A model generated the notes under the pieces. It was not told where the DNA came from, ran no database searches, and saw only the letters and a program-made list of their open reading frames with translations. A program made the translations under genes and the position numbers. Of a stretch of DNA of 64,000 bases, positions 52,855-61,829 are shown one piece after another (the first letter of the stretch is position 1; each line of letters begins with the position of its first letter). Location: contig CAZCQH010000008.1 of assembly GCA_964500805.1 (NCBI GenBank), forward strand, positions 1 to 64,000, given 5' to 3'. This DNA is from Ga0077555 sp964500805 (lineage in GTDB: Bacteria; Pseudomonadota; Alphaproteobacteria; Rhizobiales; Hyphomicrobiaceae).

Positions 52855-54894
52855 TCAATCGGCGTTGGCACGAACGGGTCGGCGCAAGAAGGCCGGAATG
52901 TGTTCTCCTAGTCCACCGCGCTTTGACGGCGGGCTGGTGGTGCGCTCATCACGGGAGCGTGCGTTGCGCGGTCGCACGGCCTGCGAGCGTTGTTCACCCT
53001 CGCGCAGCTCGCGATCCCGTCGAGGCTCCCGTTCGGAGCGCTCGGAGCGCTTTGGCGAATGGTCGTCGGCATGGTCTGTTCCACGATGACGACGGTCGTG
53101 GCGGTCAAAGGCGCCGCTGTCCGGTGCCAATCGCTGCTTGGGCTGGCCGCGATCACGGTCAGGCCTGCTCGCGTCCCGGTCATCCCTGTCACGACCTAAA
53201 GTTCGGTGCCGCTCGAGGTCCCGGTCGCGGAAACGGTCGCTGTTGGCCACATCGCGGCTAAATCGCTCCTCGCGCCGCGGCTCCTCGCGATACCGGTCTT
53301 GACGCTCATCTTCCGAGGTGTGCGAAGGGCGGCGCGTTTCGTGACTGCTGCGATCGCCGCTACGTCCGAACTCGCGATCGACAAAACCGCTGCTGAAGCG
53401 CTGGTTCTCGCCACGCGGTCCGCCGCCCGTTGCACCGCGATACCGATCTTCTTGCGACCGTGTCGGCGGCTCTCCGCGTGCGCCAGAGTAGCGGTCGCTC
53501 GTCTCATTCCGCTCACCAGCGTAGTCACGCCGAATGTCATGGACGCGATCGCGCTCTCGGCCACGCCCTTCCTTGCGCTCCTCGCGCCGCGTCTCCAGAG
53601 AGGCTCGACCGTCGTACCGCGCCTCGCCCCCGCCCTCGCGAGTCTTCTCTCGCGGCCGCCGCTCAACTGCTCCTCGACGCGAGCGGCCTTCGGGCCTGCC
53701 TCGCACCACGCCTCGACCTCGGCCCTTCTTGCGCGTACGGGCTTCTGCAAGCGTTGCCTCGTCGGGCGTACCGCCGACCCACTTCGGCTCCTCGCCGATC
53801 AGCTTTCCAATGGCATCGAGTGACTTCACGTCCAAGGGTGTCACGATCGTGACCGAAAATCCCTCTTTGCCAGCCCGCCCAGTGCGGCCAATGCGGTGAA
53901 CATAATCGTCCGGCTGCCACGGCACGTCGTAATTGATGACGTGCGAAACATCCGGAATGTCGAGGCCGCGCGCCGCAACATCCGAAGCCGCCAAGAGCGT
54001 GATCTCGCCCGAACGGAACTTGTCCAGGGTCGCCATACGACTCATCTGATCCATGTCGCCATGGAGCGCGCCGGCATTGAAGCCGTGCTTCGTCAACGAT
54101 TTCAGCAGAATCGCGACGTCGCGCTTGTAGTTCGAGAAGATGATGGCGTTTTTGACGTCGAGCGTTCGCAACAGGTCCCGCAATACCTCGCGTTTGGCCC
54201 AATCCTCGGTCGCTTCACAGTAGCGGAAGCGCTGAGTGATCGTCTTGGCCGTCGTCGCCGGTTTTGCCACCTCGATCCGCGCCGGATCTTTAAGGAACTG
54301 ATCGACAAGCCGCGTGATCTCCGGCGGCATGGTTGCTGAAAAAAACAGCGTCTGGCGCTTCGGCGGCAGCAGCCTGCAGATCTTCTCGATATCCGGGATG
54401 AAGCCCATGTCGAGCATTCGGTCGGCCTCATCGATGACCAGGATCTCGACCCCCATGAGCATCAGCTTGCCGCGGCCGAAATGGTCGAGCAGGCGCCCTG
54501 GTGTCGCGATCAGCACATCGACACCACGGTCGAGCTTCTGCAGCTGATCGTCCATGGAGACGCCGCCGATCAGCAAAGCGACCGTGAGCTTGTGGTTGAT
54601 CCCGTATTTCTCGAAGCTTTGCGCGCACTGCGCGGCAAGCTCGCGTGTTGGTGCCAAGATCAGCGAGCGGGGCATGCGAGCTCGCGCGCGGCCCGACTCC
54701 AGGCGTGTGATCATGGGCAACACGAACGAGGCGGTCTTCCCGGTGCCGGTTTGTGCAATGCCGAGAACGTCACGGCCCGTAGTCGCGACAGGGATAGCCT
54801 GGGCCTGAATTGGTGTTGGTGTCGGGTAGCCAGCGGCCTCGACGGCGGCCAGCACTTTTGCGCTGAGTCCCAGCTCAGCGAAGGAGGATGTCAA
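52855..54894 (-). CDS. rhlE: DEAD-box RNA helicase, RhlE type, with long charged tail
   Basis: The 679-residue protein is an ATP-dependent RNA helicase. It has the Q motif (FAELGLSAKVLAAV), Walker A AQTGTGKT, the DEAD box in VIDEADRMLDMGF, the SAT motif (FFSATMP), and the C-terminal HRIGRTGRAGKEG. After about residue 370 follows an unusually long, low-complexity tail of Arg, Glu and Asp. The start is TTG 54894: an in-frame stop lies just upstream and GGAG stands eight bases before it, so no ATG start competes. This family remodels RNA in cold or stress conditions. Confidence 0.9.
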   Translation of the reverse strand: MTSSFAELGLSAKVLAAVEAAGYPTPTPIQAQAIPVATTGRDVLGIAQTGTGKTASFVLPMITRLESGRARARMPRSLILAPTRELAAQCAQSFEKYGINHKLTVALLIGGVSMDDQLQKLDRGVDVLIATPGRLLDHFGRGKLMLMGVEILVIDEADRMLDMGFIPDIEKICRLLPPKRQTLFFSATMPPEITRLVDQFLKDPARIEVAKPATTAKTITQRFRYCEATEDWAKREVLRDLLRTLDVKNAIIFSNYKRDVAILLKSLTKHGFNAGALHGDMDQMSRMATLDKFRSGEITLLAASDVAARGLDIPDVSHVINYDVPWQPDDYVHRIGRTGRAGKEGFSVTIVTPLDVKSLDAIGKLIGEEPKWVGGTPDEATLAEARTRKKGRGRGVVRGRPEGRSRRGAVERRPREKTREGGGEARYDGRASLETRREERKEGRGRERDRVHDIRRDYAGERNETSDRYSGARGEPPTRSQEDRYRGATGGGPRGENQRFSSGFVDREFGRSGDRSSHETRRPSHTSEDERQDRYREEPRREERFSRDVANSDRFRDRDLERHRTLGRDRDDRDASRPDRDRGQPKQRLAPDSGAFDRHDRRHRGTDHADDHSPKRSERSEREPRRDRELREGEQRSQAVRPRNARSRDERTTSPPSKRGGLGEHIPAFLRRPVRANAD

Positions 54895-55118
54895 ATATCA
54901 GTCTCCGTCACAGCGTTCGGCACGGAACCGGCCGCATGGCCGTCCGTCAGCGAGCGCAGCTGAAAGGAAACCTTTGGGTCGGCAGAAGGGATCAAAGGTT
55001 CGATCGGCTTCATATAGGCCGTTTCGATCCCCTGCGCTCTCGGCCGTCCATCGCACATTTCAAGTGGCAGAACAAGCGCCGGCAAAGGCACAGGTTACGG
55101 AAATCCGACCGCTTCAAC

Positions 55119-55150
55119 AGCTAAGGGGAGACATTCGTCTCCCCTTAGCT
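55119..55150. terminator. Perfect 14-bp hairpin between rhlE and katG
   Basis: The arms AGCTAAGGGGAGAC (55119-55132) and GTCTCCCCTTAGCT (55137-55150) pair exactly around a four-base loop, 32 bases beyond the katG stop. No clear T-run follows on the katG strand, so it is a plausible but not classical terminator for katG. Confidence 0.6.
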
Positions 55151-55181
55151 CAGTGAACATCGTTCTCATCACGACGATGCA

Positions 55182-57374
55182 TTAGCCGCCCAAGTCGAAC
55201 CGGTCGAGGTGCATCACCTTGGCCCAGGCCGCCGCGAAGTCCGACGCGAATTTGGCCTTTGCATCGTCCTGGGCGTAGACCTCGGCGATGGCCCGAAGCT
55301 GCGAGTTCGAGCCGAACGCAAGATCGGCGCGCGTGGCGGTCCACTTCGCAGCTCCAGTCTTGCGGTCCTTGCCTTCGAACGTCCCGTCACCTCGTGGTGT
55401 CCAGGCCGTGCTCATGTCGAGCAGGTTGACGAAGAAGTCGTTCGTCAACGTACCGGGCTGGCTGGTGAAGACGCCATGCTTCGACCCGCCGACCGTCGCG
55501 CCGAGGGCACGCAGGCCGCCGACCAGAACCGTCATTTCAGGCGCGGTCAGTGTCAAAAGTTGCGCCTTGTCGAGCAGCATCTCCTCGGCAGGGCGCTTTT
55601 CGCCTTTCTTTTGGAAGTTGCGGAAGCCGTCGGCGATGGGCTCGAGCGGCGCGAACGAGGCTGCATCGGTCTGCGCATCCGAGGCGTCGGTGCGGCCCGG
55701 TGAGAACGGCACCTTTAAGTCGTGACCCGCCTTCTTGGCGGCAGCTTCCACCGCCGCCGCGCCGCCGAGCACGATCAGGTCGGCCAGCGACACCTTCTTG
55801 CCGCCCGACGCCGATGCATTGAACTCCTGCTGTATCGCGCCGAGCTTCGCCAGCACGCCTTCGAGGTCGGACGGTTGGTTGACCTCCCAACTCTTCTGAG
55901 GCGCTAGTCGTATGCGCGCCCCGTTGGCACCGCCGCGCTTATCGCTGTCGCGATAGGTCGAGGCCGATGCCCACGCGGTCGTCACCAGTTGCTGGATCGA
56001 GAGGCCCGAGCCGAGCAGCTTCGACTTGAGCGAGGTTATATCCGCATCATCGATCAGCTTGTGATCGACGGCTGGAACCGGGTCTTGCCAAATGAGCACT
56101 TCCTTAGGCACTTCCGGCCCAAGGTAGCGTACGCGCGGGCCCATATCGCGGTGGAGCAGCTTGAACCAGGCGCGTGCGAAAGCGTCCTGGAACGCGGCAG
56201 GGTTCTGGTGGAAACGGCGCGAGATCGGCTCGAAGCCTTTGTCGAAGCGCAGCGACAAATCGGCTGTGGTCATCATCGGCCGCGCCTTCTTCGACGCATC
56301 GTGCGCGTCGGGAATCATGTGTTCCGGCTTGCAGTTGATGGGATGCCATTGCCAAGCGCCGGCTGGGCTTTTCACACATTCCCATTCATAGCCGAACAAC
56401 ATGTCGAAATAGCCGTTGTCCCACTTGGTCGGGTTCGGCTTCCATGCGCCTTCCATGCCTGACGTGATGGCGTCGACACCTTTGCCACTGCCGTAGCTCG
56501 ACAGCCATCCAAAGCCTTGCGCCTCGATTGGCGCTCCTTCGGGCTCCCGCCCGCAATGCGAGTCGGGAGCGGCGCCGTGCGCCTTGCCGAAGGTATGGCC
56601 GCCCGCGACGAGCGCCACGGTTTCCTCATCGCTCATAGCCATGCGTGAGAACGTTTCCCGCACGTCGCGGCCCGAGGCGACGGGATCGGGATTGCCGTTG
56701 GGACCTTGCGGGTTGACGTAGATCAGGCCCATCTGAACCGCGCCGAGCGGTTGGTCGAGTTGGCGGTCGCCGGTGTAGCGGTTGTCGCCGAGCCAAGTCG
56801 TCTCGCTGCCCCAGTAGATGTCCTCGGACGGCTCCCACGTGTCGGCGCGCCCTCCGCCGAAGCCGAATGTCTTGCCACCCATCGACTCGATTGCCACGTT
56901 TCCGGCGAGCAGCATCAGGTCGGCCCAGGAGATCTTGTTGCCGTATTTCTTCTTGATTGGCCAAAGCAGACGGCGCGCCTTGTCGAGGTTGCCGTTGTCC
57001 GGCCAGCTATTGAGCGGTGCAAACCGTTGTCCGCCGGTCGAGCCACCTCCGCGGCCGTCTGCAATGCGGTAGGTACCTGCGCTATGCCAGGCCATGCGAA
57101 TGAAGAGACCGCCGTAGTGACCCCAATCGGCGGGCCACCACTCCTGACTGTCTGACATCAGAGTAGTCAGGTCTTTTTTCAGAGCGGCGTAGTCAAGCTT
57201 CTTGAACTCGGCGGTGTAGTTGAACGCCTTGCCCATGGGATCCGATTTCGCCGAGTGTTGGCCGAGAATCTTCAAGTTCAGTTGATTCGGCCACCAGTCC
57301 CGGTTCGACATTCCGCCCTGGGCGGTGTGCACATGCGCCTTTCCGGTGAACGGGCACTTGCTTTCACTCGACAT
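55182..57374 (-). CDS. katG: Catalase-peroxidase
   Basis: KatG detoxifies hydrogen peroxide with a heme. The 730-residue protein has the duplicated bacterial KatG layout. The active-site arginine, tryptophan and histidine are Arg93, Trp96 and His97 in IRMAWHSAGTYR; the Met-Tyr-Trp adduct partner tyrosine is in LIYVNPQGPNGNPDP, and the proximal histidine in VALVAGGHTFGKAHG. GGAG sits just before ATG 57374; an ATG at 57467 would add a region unlike KatG. No oxyR lies next to it. Confidence 0.96.
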   Translation of the reverse strand: MSSESKCPFTGKAHVHTAQGGMSNRDWWPNQLNLKILGQHSAKSDPMGKAFNYTAEFKKLDYAALKKDLTTLMSDSQEWWPADWGHYGGLFIRMAWHSAGTYRIADGRGGGSTGGQRFAPLNSWPDNGNLDKARRLLWPIKKKYGNKISWADLMLLAGNVAIESMGGKTFGFGGGRADTWEPSEDIYWGSETTWLGDNRYTGDRQLDQPLGAVQMGLIYVNPQGPNGNPDPVASGRDVRETFSRMAMSDEETVALVAGGHTFGKAHGAAPDSHCGREPEGAPIEAQGFGWLSSYGSGKGVDAITSGMEGAWKPNPTKWDNGYFDMLFGYEWECVKSPAGAWQWHPINCKPEHMIPDAHDASKKARPMMTTADLSLRFDKGFEPISRRFHQNPAAFQDAFARAWFKLLHRDMGPRVRYLGPEVPKEVLIWQDPVPAVDHKLIDDADITSLKSKLLGSGLSIQQLVTTAWASASTYRDSDKRGGANGARIRLAPQKSWEVNQPSDLEGVLAKLGAIQQEFNASASGGKKVSLADLIVLGGAAAVEAAAKKAGHDLKVPFSPGRTDASDAQTDAASFAPLEPIADGFRNFQKKGEKRPAEEMLLDKAQLLTLTAPEMTVLVGGLRALGATVGGSKHGVFTSQPGTLTNDFFVNLLDMSTAWTPRGDGTFEGKDRKTGAAKWTATRADLAFGSNSQLRAIAEVYAQDDAKAKFASDFAAAWAKVMHLDRFDLGG

Positions 57375-57584
57375 GGTCTCTCCGCTGTCGCTGATTGTTG
57401 TGGTTGAACTTGGTAGTCTCGGATCGTCGCTCTGAAAAGCTTCGCTGAAGACGCTCCTGGTCGGCACGAATCTCGGGGCTCGGAACGGCGGTGTCGTTGC
57501 GCTGAGACACGGAGGTCTCTCCCAACTGGCGTTCCCGAGAAGCGCAGTTTATTCACCAAGGTAGCCGGCGTGCAATACCGTTCT

Positions 57585-57599
57585 TTGGAATCGTTCCAA
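57585..57599. promoter_or_regulatory. Interrupted palindrome TTGGAA-TCG-TTCCAA upstream of katG
   Basis: A perfect 6-3-6 palindrome, TTGGAATCGTTCCAA, lies 211 bases upstream of the katG start and just beyond the 3' end of the lipoprotein gene. Its architecture resembles Fur/Irr-family or similar dimer sites, but the bases differ from the known iron-control element, so only an operator-like element can be claimed. Confidence 0.3.
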
Positions 57600-57628
57600 T
57601 CGATCGGCCGACATCCGGCTCTCGATGC

Positions 57629-58201
57629 TCAGCGTTTGGCACTCGCCGTCTGTGTTGGAGTGCCCGTACCGGCGTCCACGGCCTTGAACAGCGCCGTGAT
57701 CAGCTGTGACGGAACGGGAAACGTGATCGAGTATCCGTCGCGCGAATAAATGCGAAAGGCATAGCCGCCCTGTGTGGCGGCGCGCAGTTGCGGCTCCGGG
57801 ATATCGACCAGCAGATCGGCAGTGTGGGGGCAGGATTGATCGGATTTGCAGAACGCAGCATCGGTTCGTGCCAACTCCCGCATGGGCAGAAGCTCGGTGG
57901 TATGAGCCCGCACCTGGTCGAAATGGTAGCGCTGCTGTCGGGAATACGCGATGCCGATGCGGGCATGGGTCGTGAGCGCACCCGTTTTGCGATCGCGTCG
58001 CGCCAACAATTGCAGCCACTGTCGCTCCGAGCTGAGCGGCCCGGGCGACTGCGTAATGGTGGCGCTAGCAACTTCGTTGTAGGGCAGGAACCTGTCGTCG
58101 ATCGACTTGGTCGCACGAGCCTCCTCTGAGTCGATTCCCGGTGCGCAGCTTGACCCCAAAATCAATGCGGCAACCACGGCCGCCATCGCCCGCCACAACA
58201 T
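57629..58201 (-). CDS. Putative lipoprotein of unknown function
   Basis: The 190-residue protein has a clear signal with lipobox (LILGSSC, Cys19) and no recognised domain. The mature part has a CKSDQSC cysteine pair, a polar middle and a C-terminal region with YSITFPVPSQLITALFKAVD. I do not recognise the family. ATG 58201 is preceded by AGGGG. It is upstream of katG on the same strand, separated by 254 bases, so cotranscription is uncertain. Confidence 0.65.
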   Translation of the reverse strand: MLWRAMAAVVAALILGSSCAPGIDSEEARATKSIDDRFLPYNEVASATITQSPGPLSSERQWLQLLARRDRKTGALTTHARIGIAYSRQQRYHFDQVRAHTTELLPMRELARTDAAFCKSDQSCPHTADLLVDIPEPQLRAATQGGYAFRIYSRDGYSITFPVPSQLITALFKAVDAGTGTPTQTASAKR

Positions 58202-58395
58202 TGGACGCCCCTACAATGCTCTGGACGCAGATTAGCGATGCCGCAACGCTGGGGCAACATCTGAAAAGCAGAATTTCAATCATGCCTTCCGGAGACCTTG
58301 AGAGCATGCGATCCGGAGATATTGGGTGCGGGCAGCGTCTGTTTTGATAAGCCTGATCCGATCAGAATGAACAGGACAGGAAGGAACAAACGGAC

Positions 58396-59160
58396 ATGTC
58401 ACTCTTCGATCTCAAGGGAAAAGTCGCGTTGGTCACTGGTGGCAATGGCGGCATTGGCCTTGGCATGGGCCGCGGCTTTGCTCAGGCCGGTTGCAACGTT
58501 GTGATTGCCGGCCGCAACAAGGAAAAGTCGAAGGGCGCTGCCGCCGAGCTCACCAAGCTCGGCGTCAAAACGGCAGTTCTCGAAGTCGACGTCTCCGACG
58601 AGGCCTCCTGCCGCAAGATGGTCGAAGACTGCGTGAAGCAGATGGGCCGTATCGACATCCTGGTCAACAACGCTGGTATCAACATCCGCAAGCGTCCCGA
58701 GACCTACGCGTTCAGGGAATGGCGCGAGGTGCTGACCATCAATCTCGACGGCGCCTTTATCTGCTCGCATGCCGTTCATCCGCACATGAAGAAGCAGGGC
58801 GGTGGCAAGATCATCAACATCGGCTCCATGATGTCGATTTTCGGCGCGGCCTTCGCAACGCCCTACGCAGCGTCCAAGGGCGGCATTGTTCAGATGACCA
58901 AGGCCCTCGCCACCGCCTGGGCCGTCGACAATATCCAGGTCAACGCCGTCCTGCCCGGCTGGATCGACACCGAGCTCACCCAGAACGCGAAAAAGCAGGT
59001 CGAAGGTCTGCACGAGAACGTCCTGAAGCGCACGCCTGCCGGCCGCTGGGGCGAGCCTAATGACTTCGCCGGTATTGCAGGCTTCCTCGGCTCCAAGGCC
59101 TCCGATTTCGTGACCGGCACCGCGATCCCGGTTGACGGCGGCTTTTCCATTCAAGGCTGA
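58396..59160 (+). CDS. SDR family oxidoreductase (gluconate 5-dehydrogenase-like)
   Basis: The 254-residue protein has the SDR motif VTGGNGGIGLGMGRGF, NNAGINIRKRPE and YAASKGGIVQMT, with PGWIDTELT in the loop and AIPVDGGFSIQG at the end. This pattern is typical of the gluconate 5-dehydrogenase / 2-deoxygluconate 3-dehydrogenase branch, but no sugar-acid pathway genes flank it. AGGAAGGA lies upstream of ATG 58396. The gene is followed by a hairpin and a 586-base gap before ssb. Confidence 0.86.
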   Translation: MSLFDLKGKVALVTGGNGGIGLGMGRGFAQAGCNVVIAGRNKEKSKGAAAELTKLGVKTAVLEVDVSDEASCRKMVEDCVKQMGRIDILVNNAGINIRKRPETYAFREWREVLTINLDGAFICSHAVHPHMKKQGGGKIINIGSMMSIFGAAFATPYAASKGGIVQMTKALATAWAVDNIQVNAVLPGWIDTELTQNAKKQVEGLHENVLKRTPAGRWGEPNDFAGIAGFLGSKASDFVTGTAIPVDGGFSIQG

Positions 59161-59191
59161 GCCCGGTTCGGTGTTTGGCGTTGGTCCGCTC

Positions 59192-59216
59192 GGTGTCGGG
59201 CCTTCGGCCTGACACC
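59192..59216 (+). terminator. UUCG-loop hairpin after the SDR gene
   Basis: GGTGTCGGGCC pairs with GGCCTGACACC (one G-T pair) around the C(TTCG)G tetraloop, a very stable structure 31 bases after the SDR stop. A T-rich run does not follow, so it may need a factor or act mainly as an mRNA 3' end protector. Confidence 0.55.
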
Positions 59217-59540
59217 GCGGGCAGGCGCGCTCGTAGTCTCATTGCATCGGGCACCCCGAAATTAAGCCTATCGTACGAAATCCACCCAAACTTATCCCCA
59301 CCTCGCAAACCGGCTTCATACTCGGCCTGCTCCTTCCGCAGGGGCGGTGCCCGGGCTTTGCCCCGGCCCGTTCCGTCGGCTGGCGCCTCCGAGGCCCGAA
59401 GGTCTCGGGGTTGCTCTTTGACAAGTGAATAAAACTACGACCCTGGTGCGGTGCGAGCCGCGGCCATCGGCGAAGCGCACCCAAGTCGCGATTGGGAGCG
59501 CAGGTGAAGGAGCGGTTGCGCGAGCCCGCTCCTTCTGCTA

Positions 59541-59565
59541 GAACACAACAGGAACAATTGTGTTC
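59541..59565. promoter_or_regulatory. LexA (SOS) box upstream of ssb
   Basis: GAAC (59541-59544), seven bases, GAAC (59552-59555) is the alphaproteobacterial LexA recognition sequence GAAC-N7-GAAC. A further GTTC ends at 59565, forming an inverted repeat with GAACACAA. It lies about 190 bases upstream of the ssb ATG, so it probably controls ssb during DNA damage. Confidence 0.7.
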
Positions 59566-59746
59566 AGCCTCGCCGAGCCTAGCCACGACCTTTCGGCATC
59601 CCTGGCGGGGGACGCCGAAAGGCGTGGACAAGGCCAAGGCGCCAGTCCGGCACGATCGCGTGGCGGGCTATGGTATCGGCAACTGAGTCGGGAGCCGGAA
59701 TGCCCGGCTGACAACGGAGGCTTCGCGCCTCGAGAAGGAGTTCGAC

Positions 59747-60253
59747 ATGGCAGGATCGGTCAACAAAGTGATCCTCGTCGGCAATGTCGGTGCCGACCCT
59801 GAAATTCGACGGACCCAGGATGGTCGTCCCATCGCGAACATTCGTCTCGCGACCAGCGAGACGTGGCGCGACAAGAACAGCGGCGAGAAGCGCGAGAAAA
59901 CTGAGTGGCACCGCGTCGTGGTCTTCAGCGAGCCGCTCTGCCGGGTCATTGAGCAGTACGTGAAAAAGGGAGCAAAGCTTTACATTGAGGGCCAGCTCCA
60001 GACCCGCAAGTGGCAAGATCAGCAGGGTCAGGACCGCTATTCGACCGAGGTCGTGCTGCAGGGGTTCAACAGCGTGCTTACCATGCTCGACGGCGCTCGC
60101 ACGGGCAGCATGGCAATGCAGGAGAGCGGTCAGGCCGACTATGACGCAGGAGGCGGTGGCTTCGACGATGCGCCGCGCCGCTCGTCGCCACCTGCGAAAT
60201 CCGGCGCCAAAGGCGCTTTCGACAAGAAGATCGACGACGAGATCCCGTTCTGA
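59747..60253 (+). CDS. ssb: Single-stranded DNA-binding protein
   Basis: SSB coats single-stranded DNA in replication and repair. The 168-residue protein has the OB-fold stretch NKVILVGNVGADPEIRRTQDG, the EWHRVVVF region and a glycine-rich linker, ending in the acidic tip DDEIPF, where partner proteins bind. GAAGGAG sits just upstream of ATG 59747. In many alphaproteobacteria uvrA is the neighbour, but here an SDR gene and a GNAT gene flank it. A LexA box lies upstream. Confidence 0.96.
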   Translation: MAGSVNKVILVGNVGADPEIRRTQDGRPIANIRLATSETWRDKNSGEKREKTEWHRVVVFSEPLCRVIEQYVKKGAKLYIEGQLQTRKWQDQQGQDRYSTEVVLQGFNSVLTMLDGARTGSMAMQESGQADYDAGGGGFDDAPRRSSPPAKSGAKGAFDKKIDDEIPF

Positions 60254-60444
60254 TCGTTCGATGCCTGGCCTGCGACTTGGCAATGCCTCACCGGCATCTC
60301 GGCGCAGGCAGAGCTCCTTGGCCGAAACGCCGAGAGGAGAACAGCTCGGCCCTGACGGACGGCAGACCTGAACAGGTTCAGCGGCGGGCCTCTCAACGGG
60401 CGCGCCGCTCTCTGTTCCAAACGCCATGCGAAAGCTCGAACGGC

Positions 60445-61053
60445 ATGCTTACCGACGGCCACCACGATGTCCCCGCCGGCAAGATCGCGGTCGTCGTCAC
60501 ACACTTCGAGATGCTGGCAAGGCCCGCACCCCGGTCCGTCGCTGGCATGGCGGACGGTCTCACTGTCCGCGCTGTTCCGTTGCCGGAACTCGACTGGTAC
60601 CGCGATCTCTTCCGCCGCGTGGGCGGCGATTGGCTCTGGTTCTCGCGGCTGAAGCTCTCTGACGCGGACCTCGCCGCCATCATCCGCAATCCCAGTGTCG
60701 ACGTTTACGCGCTGTCGGATGGCACCCGAGACGTCGGACTTCTCGAGCTTGATTTTCGCCAGCTCAACGAGTGCGAGCTCGCCTTCTTCGGTGTCACGCG
60801 TGAGCAGATCGGCACCGGCGCCGCTCGCCTGCTCATGAACGAGGCCATTGCACAAGCGTGGGCCCGGCCCGGCACGCCGATCCGCCGCTTGTGGGTCCAC
60901 ACCTGCACCGGCGATCATCCCGCGGCGATCCAGTTCTACATCCGCTCTGGCTTTCGCCCTTTCAGGCGCCAGATCGAGATCGCCGACGATCCTCGCCTCG
61001 ATGCAGGGCATCCCGAAACCGCCGCACCCCACGTGCCGCTCATTCGCCCGTGA
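60445..61053 (+). CDS. GNAT family N-acetyltransferase
   Basis: The 202-residue protein fits the GNAT acetyltransferase fold: VGLLELDFRQLNECELAFFGVT, then GTGAARLLMNEAIAQAW for the acetyl-CoA loop, and RLWVHTCTGDHPAAIQFYIRSGF. The acceptor is unknown. I chose ATG 60445; longer starts give a run of low-complexity residues. It starts 191 bases after ssb on the same strand. Confidence 0.82.
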   Translation: MLTDGHHDVPAGKIAVVVTHFEMLARPAPRSVAGMADGLTVRAVPLPELDWYRDLFRRVGGDWLWFSRLKLSDADLAAIIRNPSVDVYALSDGTRDVGLLELDFRQLNECELAFFGVTREQIGTGAARLLMNEAIAQAWARPGTPIRRLWVHTCTGDHPAAIQFYIRSGFRPFRRQIEIADDPRLDAGHPETAAPHVPLIRP

Positions 61054-61080
61054 TGGCACTCTCTCGGCTCCCCAACGAAA

Positions 61081-61103
61081 AGCCCCGGCGCGGGGCCGGG
61101 GCT
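61081..61103 (-). terminator. Intrinsic terminator for the PRC-barrel gene
   Basis: AGCCCCGGC (61081-61089) pairs with GCCGGGGCT (61095-61103). Read on the minus strand, the hairpin is followed by TTTTC, giving a classic intrinsic terminator about 90 bases after the stop at 61191. Confidence 0.8.
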
Positions 61104-61190
61104 CGTGACGCAGCTAGTCTATCGTAGTGTGCCGGTCGAAGCAGTTCGGCGGTTCAGCAAACTCGTGCGCTTTCCGCCGCGGTTATCCGC

Positions 61191-61829
61191 TCACTGCTTC
61201 GGCTCTGCCGGCTTCGTGGCGTCCTTTGCCTTCTCCATTGCGCTGCTGGCGGCGTCCTTGGCCTTCTCGTAAGCCGCACCCGCTGCATCCTTCGCCTTCT
61301 CGAGCGCCGGACCTGCCTTCTCCTTCGCCGCAGCGGCTGCGTCCTTCGTGGTCTCCTTCGTCTTGTCGCTCAGCTCCTTCGCTTTCTCCTTGGCGCGCTC
61401 GGTGAGGCTCTTCTTCGGTTCGGCGCGCTTGAAGGGCTCCAGCGCCGCCAGCACCTCCTTCGAGGCCTGCGGCAGCGAAACCATCAGCTTGCCGTCCTTT
61501 GTCGTGATCTGCAGCGCAGAGAGGCGCACGCCAACCTTCTTTTCGCCGGCGCCAAGGAAGCCGCCGGTTCCCATCACGACGCCGACGATCTCGTTGTCGC
61601 GCGTCACGATGAGATCCTCGATGTCTCCAATAATCGCGCCATCCTTGTTCTGCACCTTGGCGCCGATCAGGCGGTCCTTGGCGAGATACTGGCCCGGCTC
61701 CTGCCCGCGCACGAATGTGTTCTTCGGAATTGCAACCGTCGGAGCCGGTGCCTTCTGCTGCTGCGCGATGGCCGGAACGCTACCGAGCAGCACGCCGGCA
61801 GCGAGCAGTCCAATGAGGGGCTTCTTCAT
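61191..61829 (-). CDS. PRC-barrel protein with LEA-like repeat tail
   Basis: The 212-residue protein has a signal peptide (MKKPLIGLLAAGVLLGSVPA), a PRC-barrel domain (about residues 40-115: LIGAKVQNKDGAIIGDIEDLIV, VVGVVMGTGGFLG), and a long alpha-helical tail of about 85 residues in which the unit AKDAA / KAKDA recurs, as in LEA stress proteins. PRC-barrels bind various partners. Export suggests a periplasmic role. ATG 61829 has AAGGA upstream. It ends at an intrinsic terminator. Confidence 0.8.
   Translation of the reverse strand: MKKPLIGLLAAGVLLGSVPAIAQQQKAPAPTVAIPKNTFVRGQEPGQYLAKDRLIGAKVQNKDGAIIGDIEDLIVTRDNEIVGVVMGTGGFLGAGEKKVGVRLSALQITTKDGKLMVSLPQASKEVLAALEPFKRAEPKKSLTERAKEKAKELSDKTKETTKDAAAAAKEKAGPALEKAKDAAGAAYEKAKDAASSAMEKAKDATKPAEPKQ

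Larger units (their letters stand above)
59161..59746. other. Structured GC-rich gap before ssb
   Basis: Contains a terminator-like hairpin just after the SDR gene, a GC-rich second hairpin (CCGAGGCC at 59389-59396 pairing with GGTCTCGG at 59401-59408), a TTGACA at 59418 without a matching -10, and the SOS box described separately. Short frames exist but none has family similarity. A small RNA is possible but cannot be shown. Confidence 0.45.

Noticed and set aside
58399..59154. Minus-strand frame over the gluconate-type SDR
   Set aside because: Shadow of a confident gene on the plus strand.
59418..59440. TTGACA as a promoter -35 for ssb
   Set aside because: No -10-like sequence at 16-18 bases, so it is not claimed.
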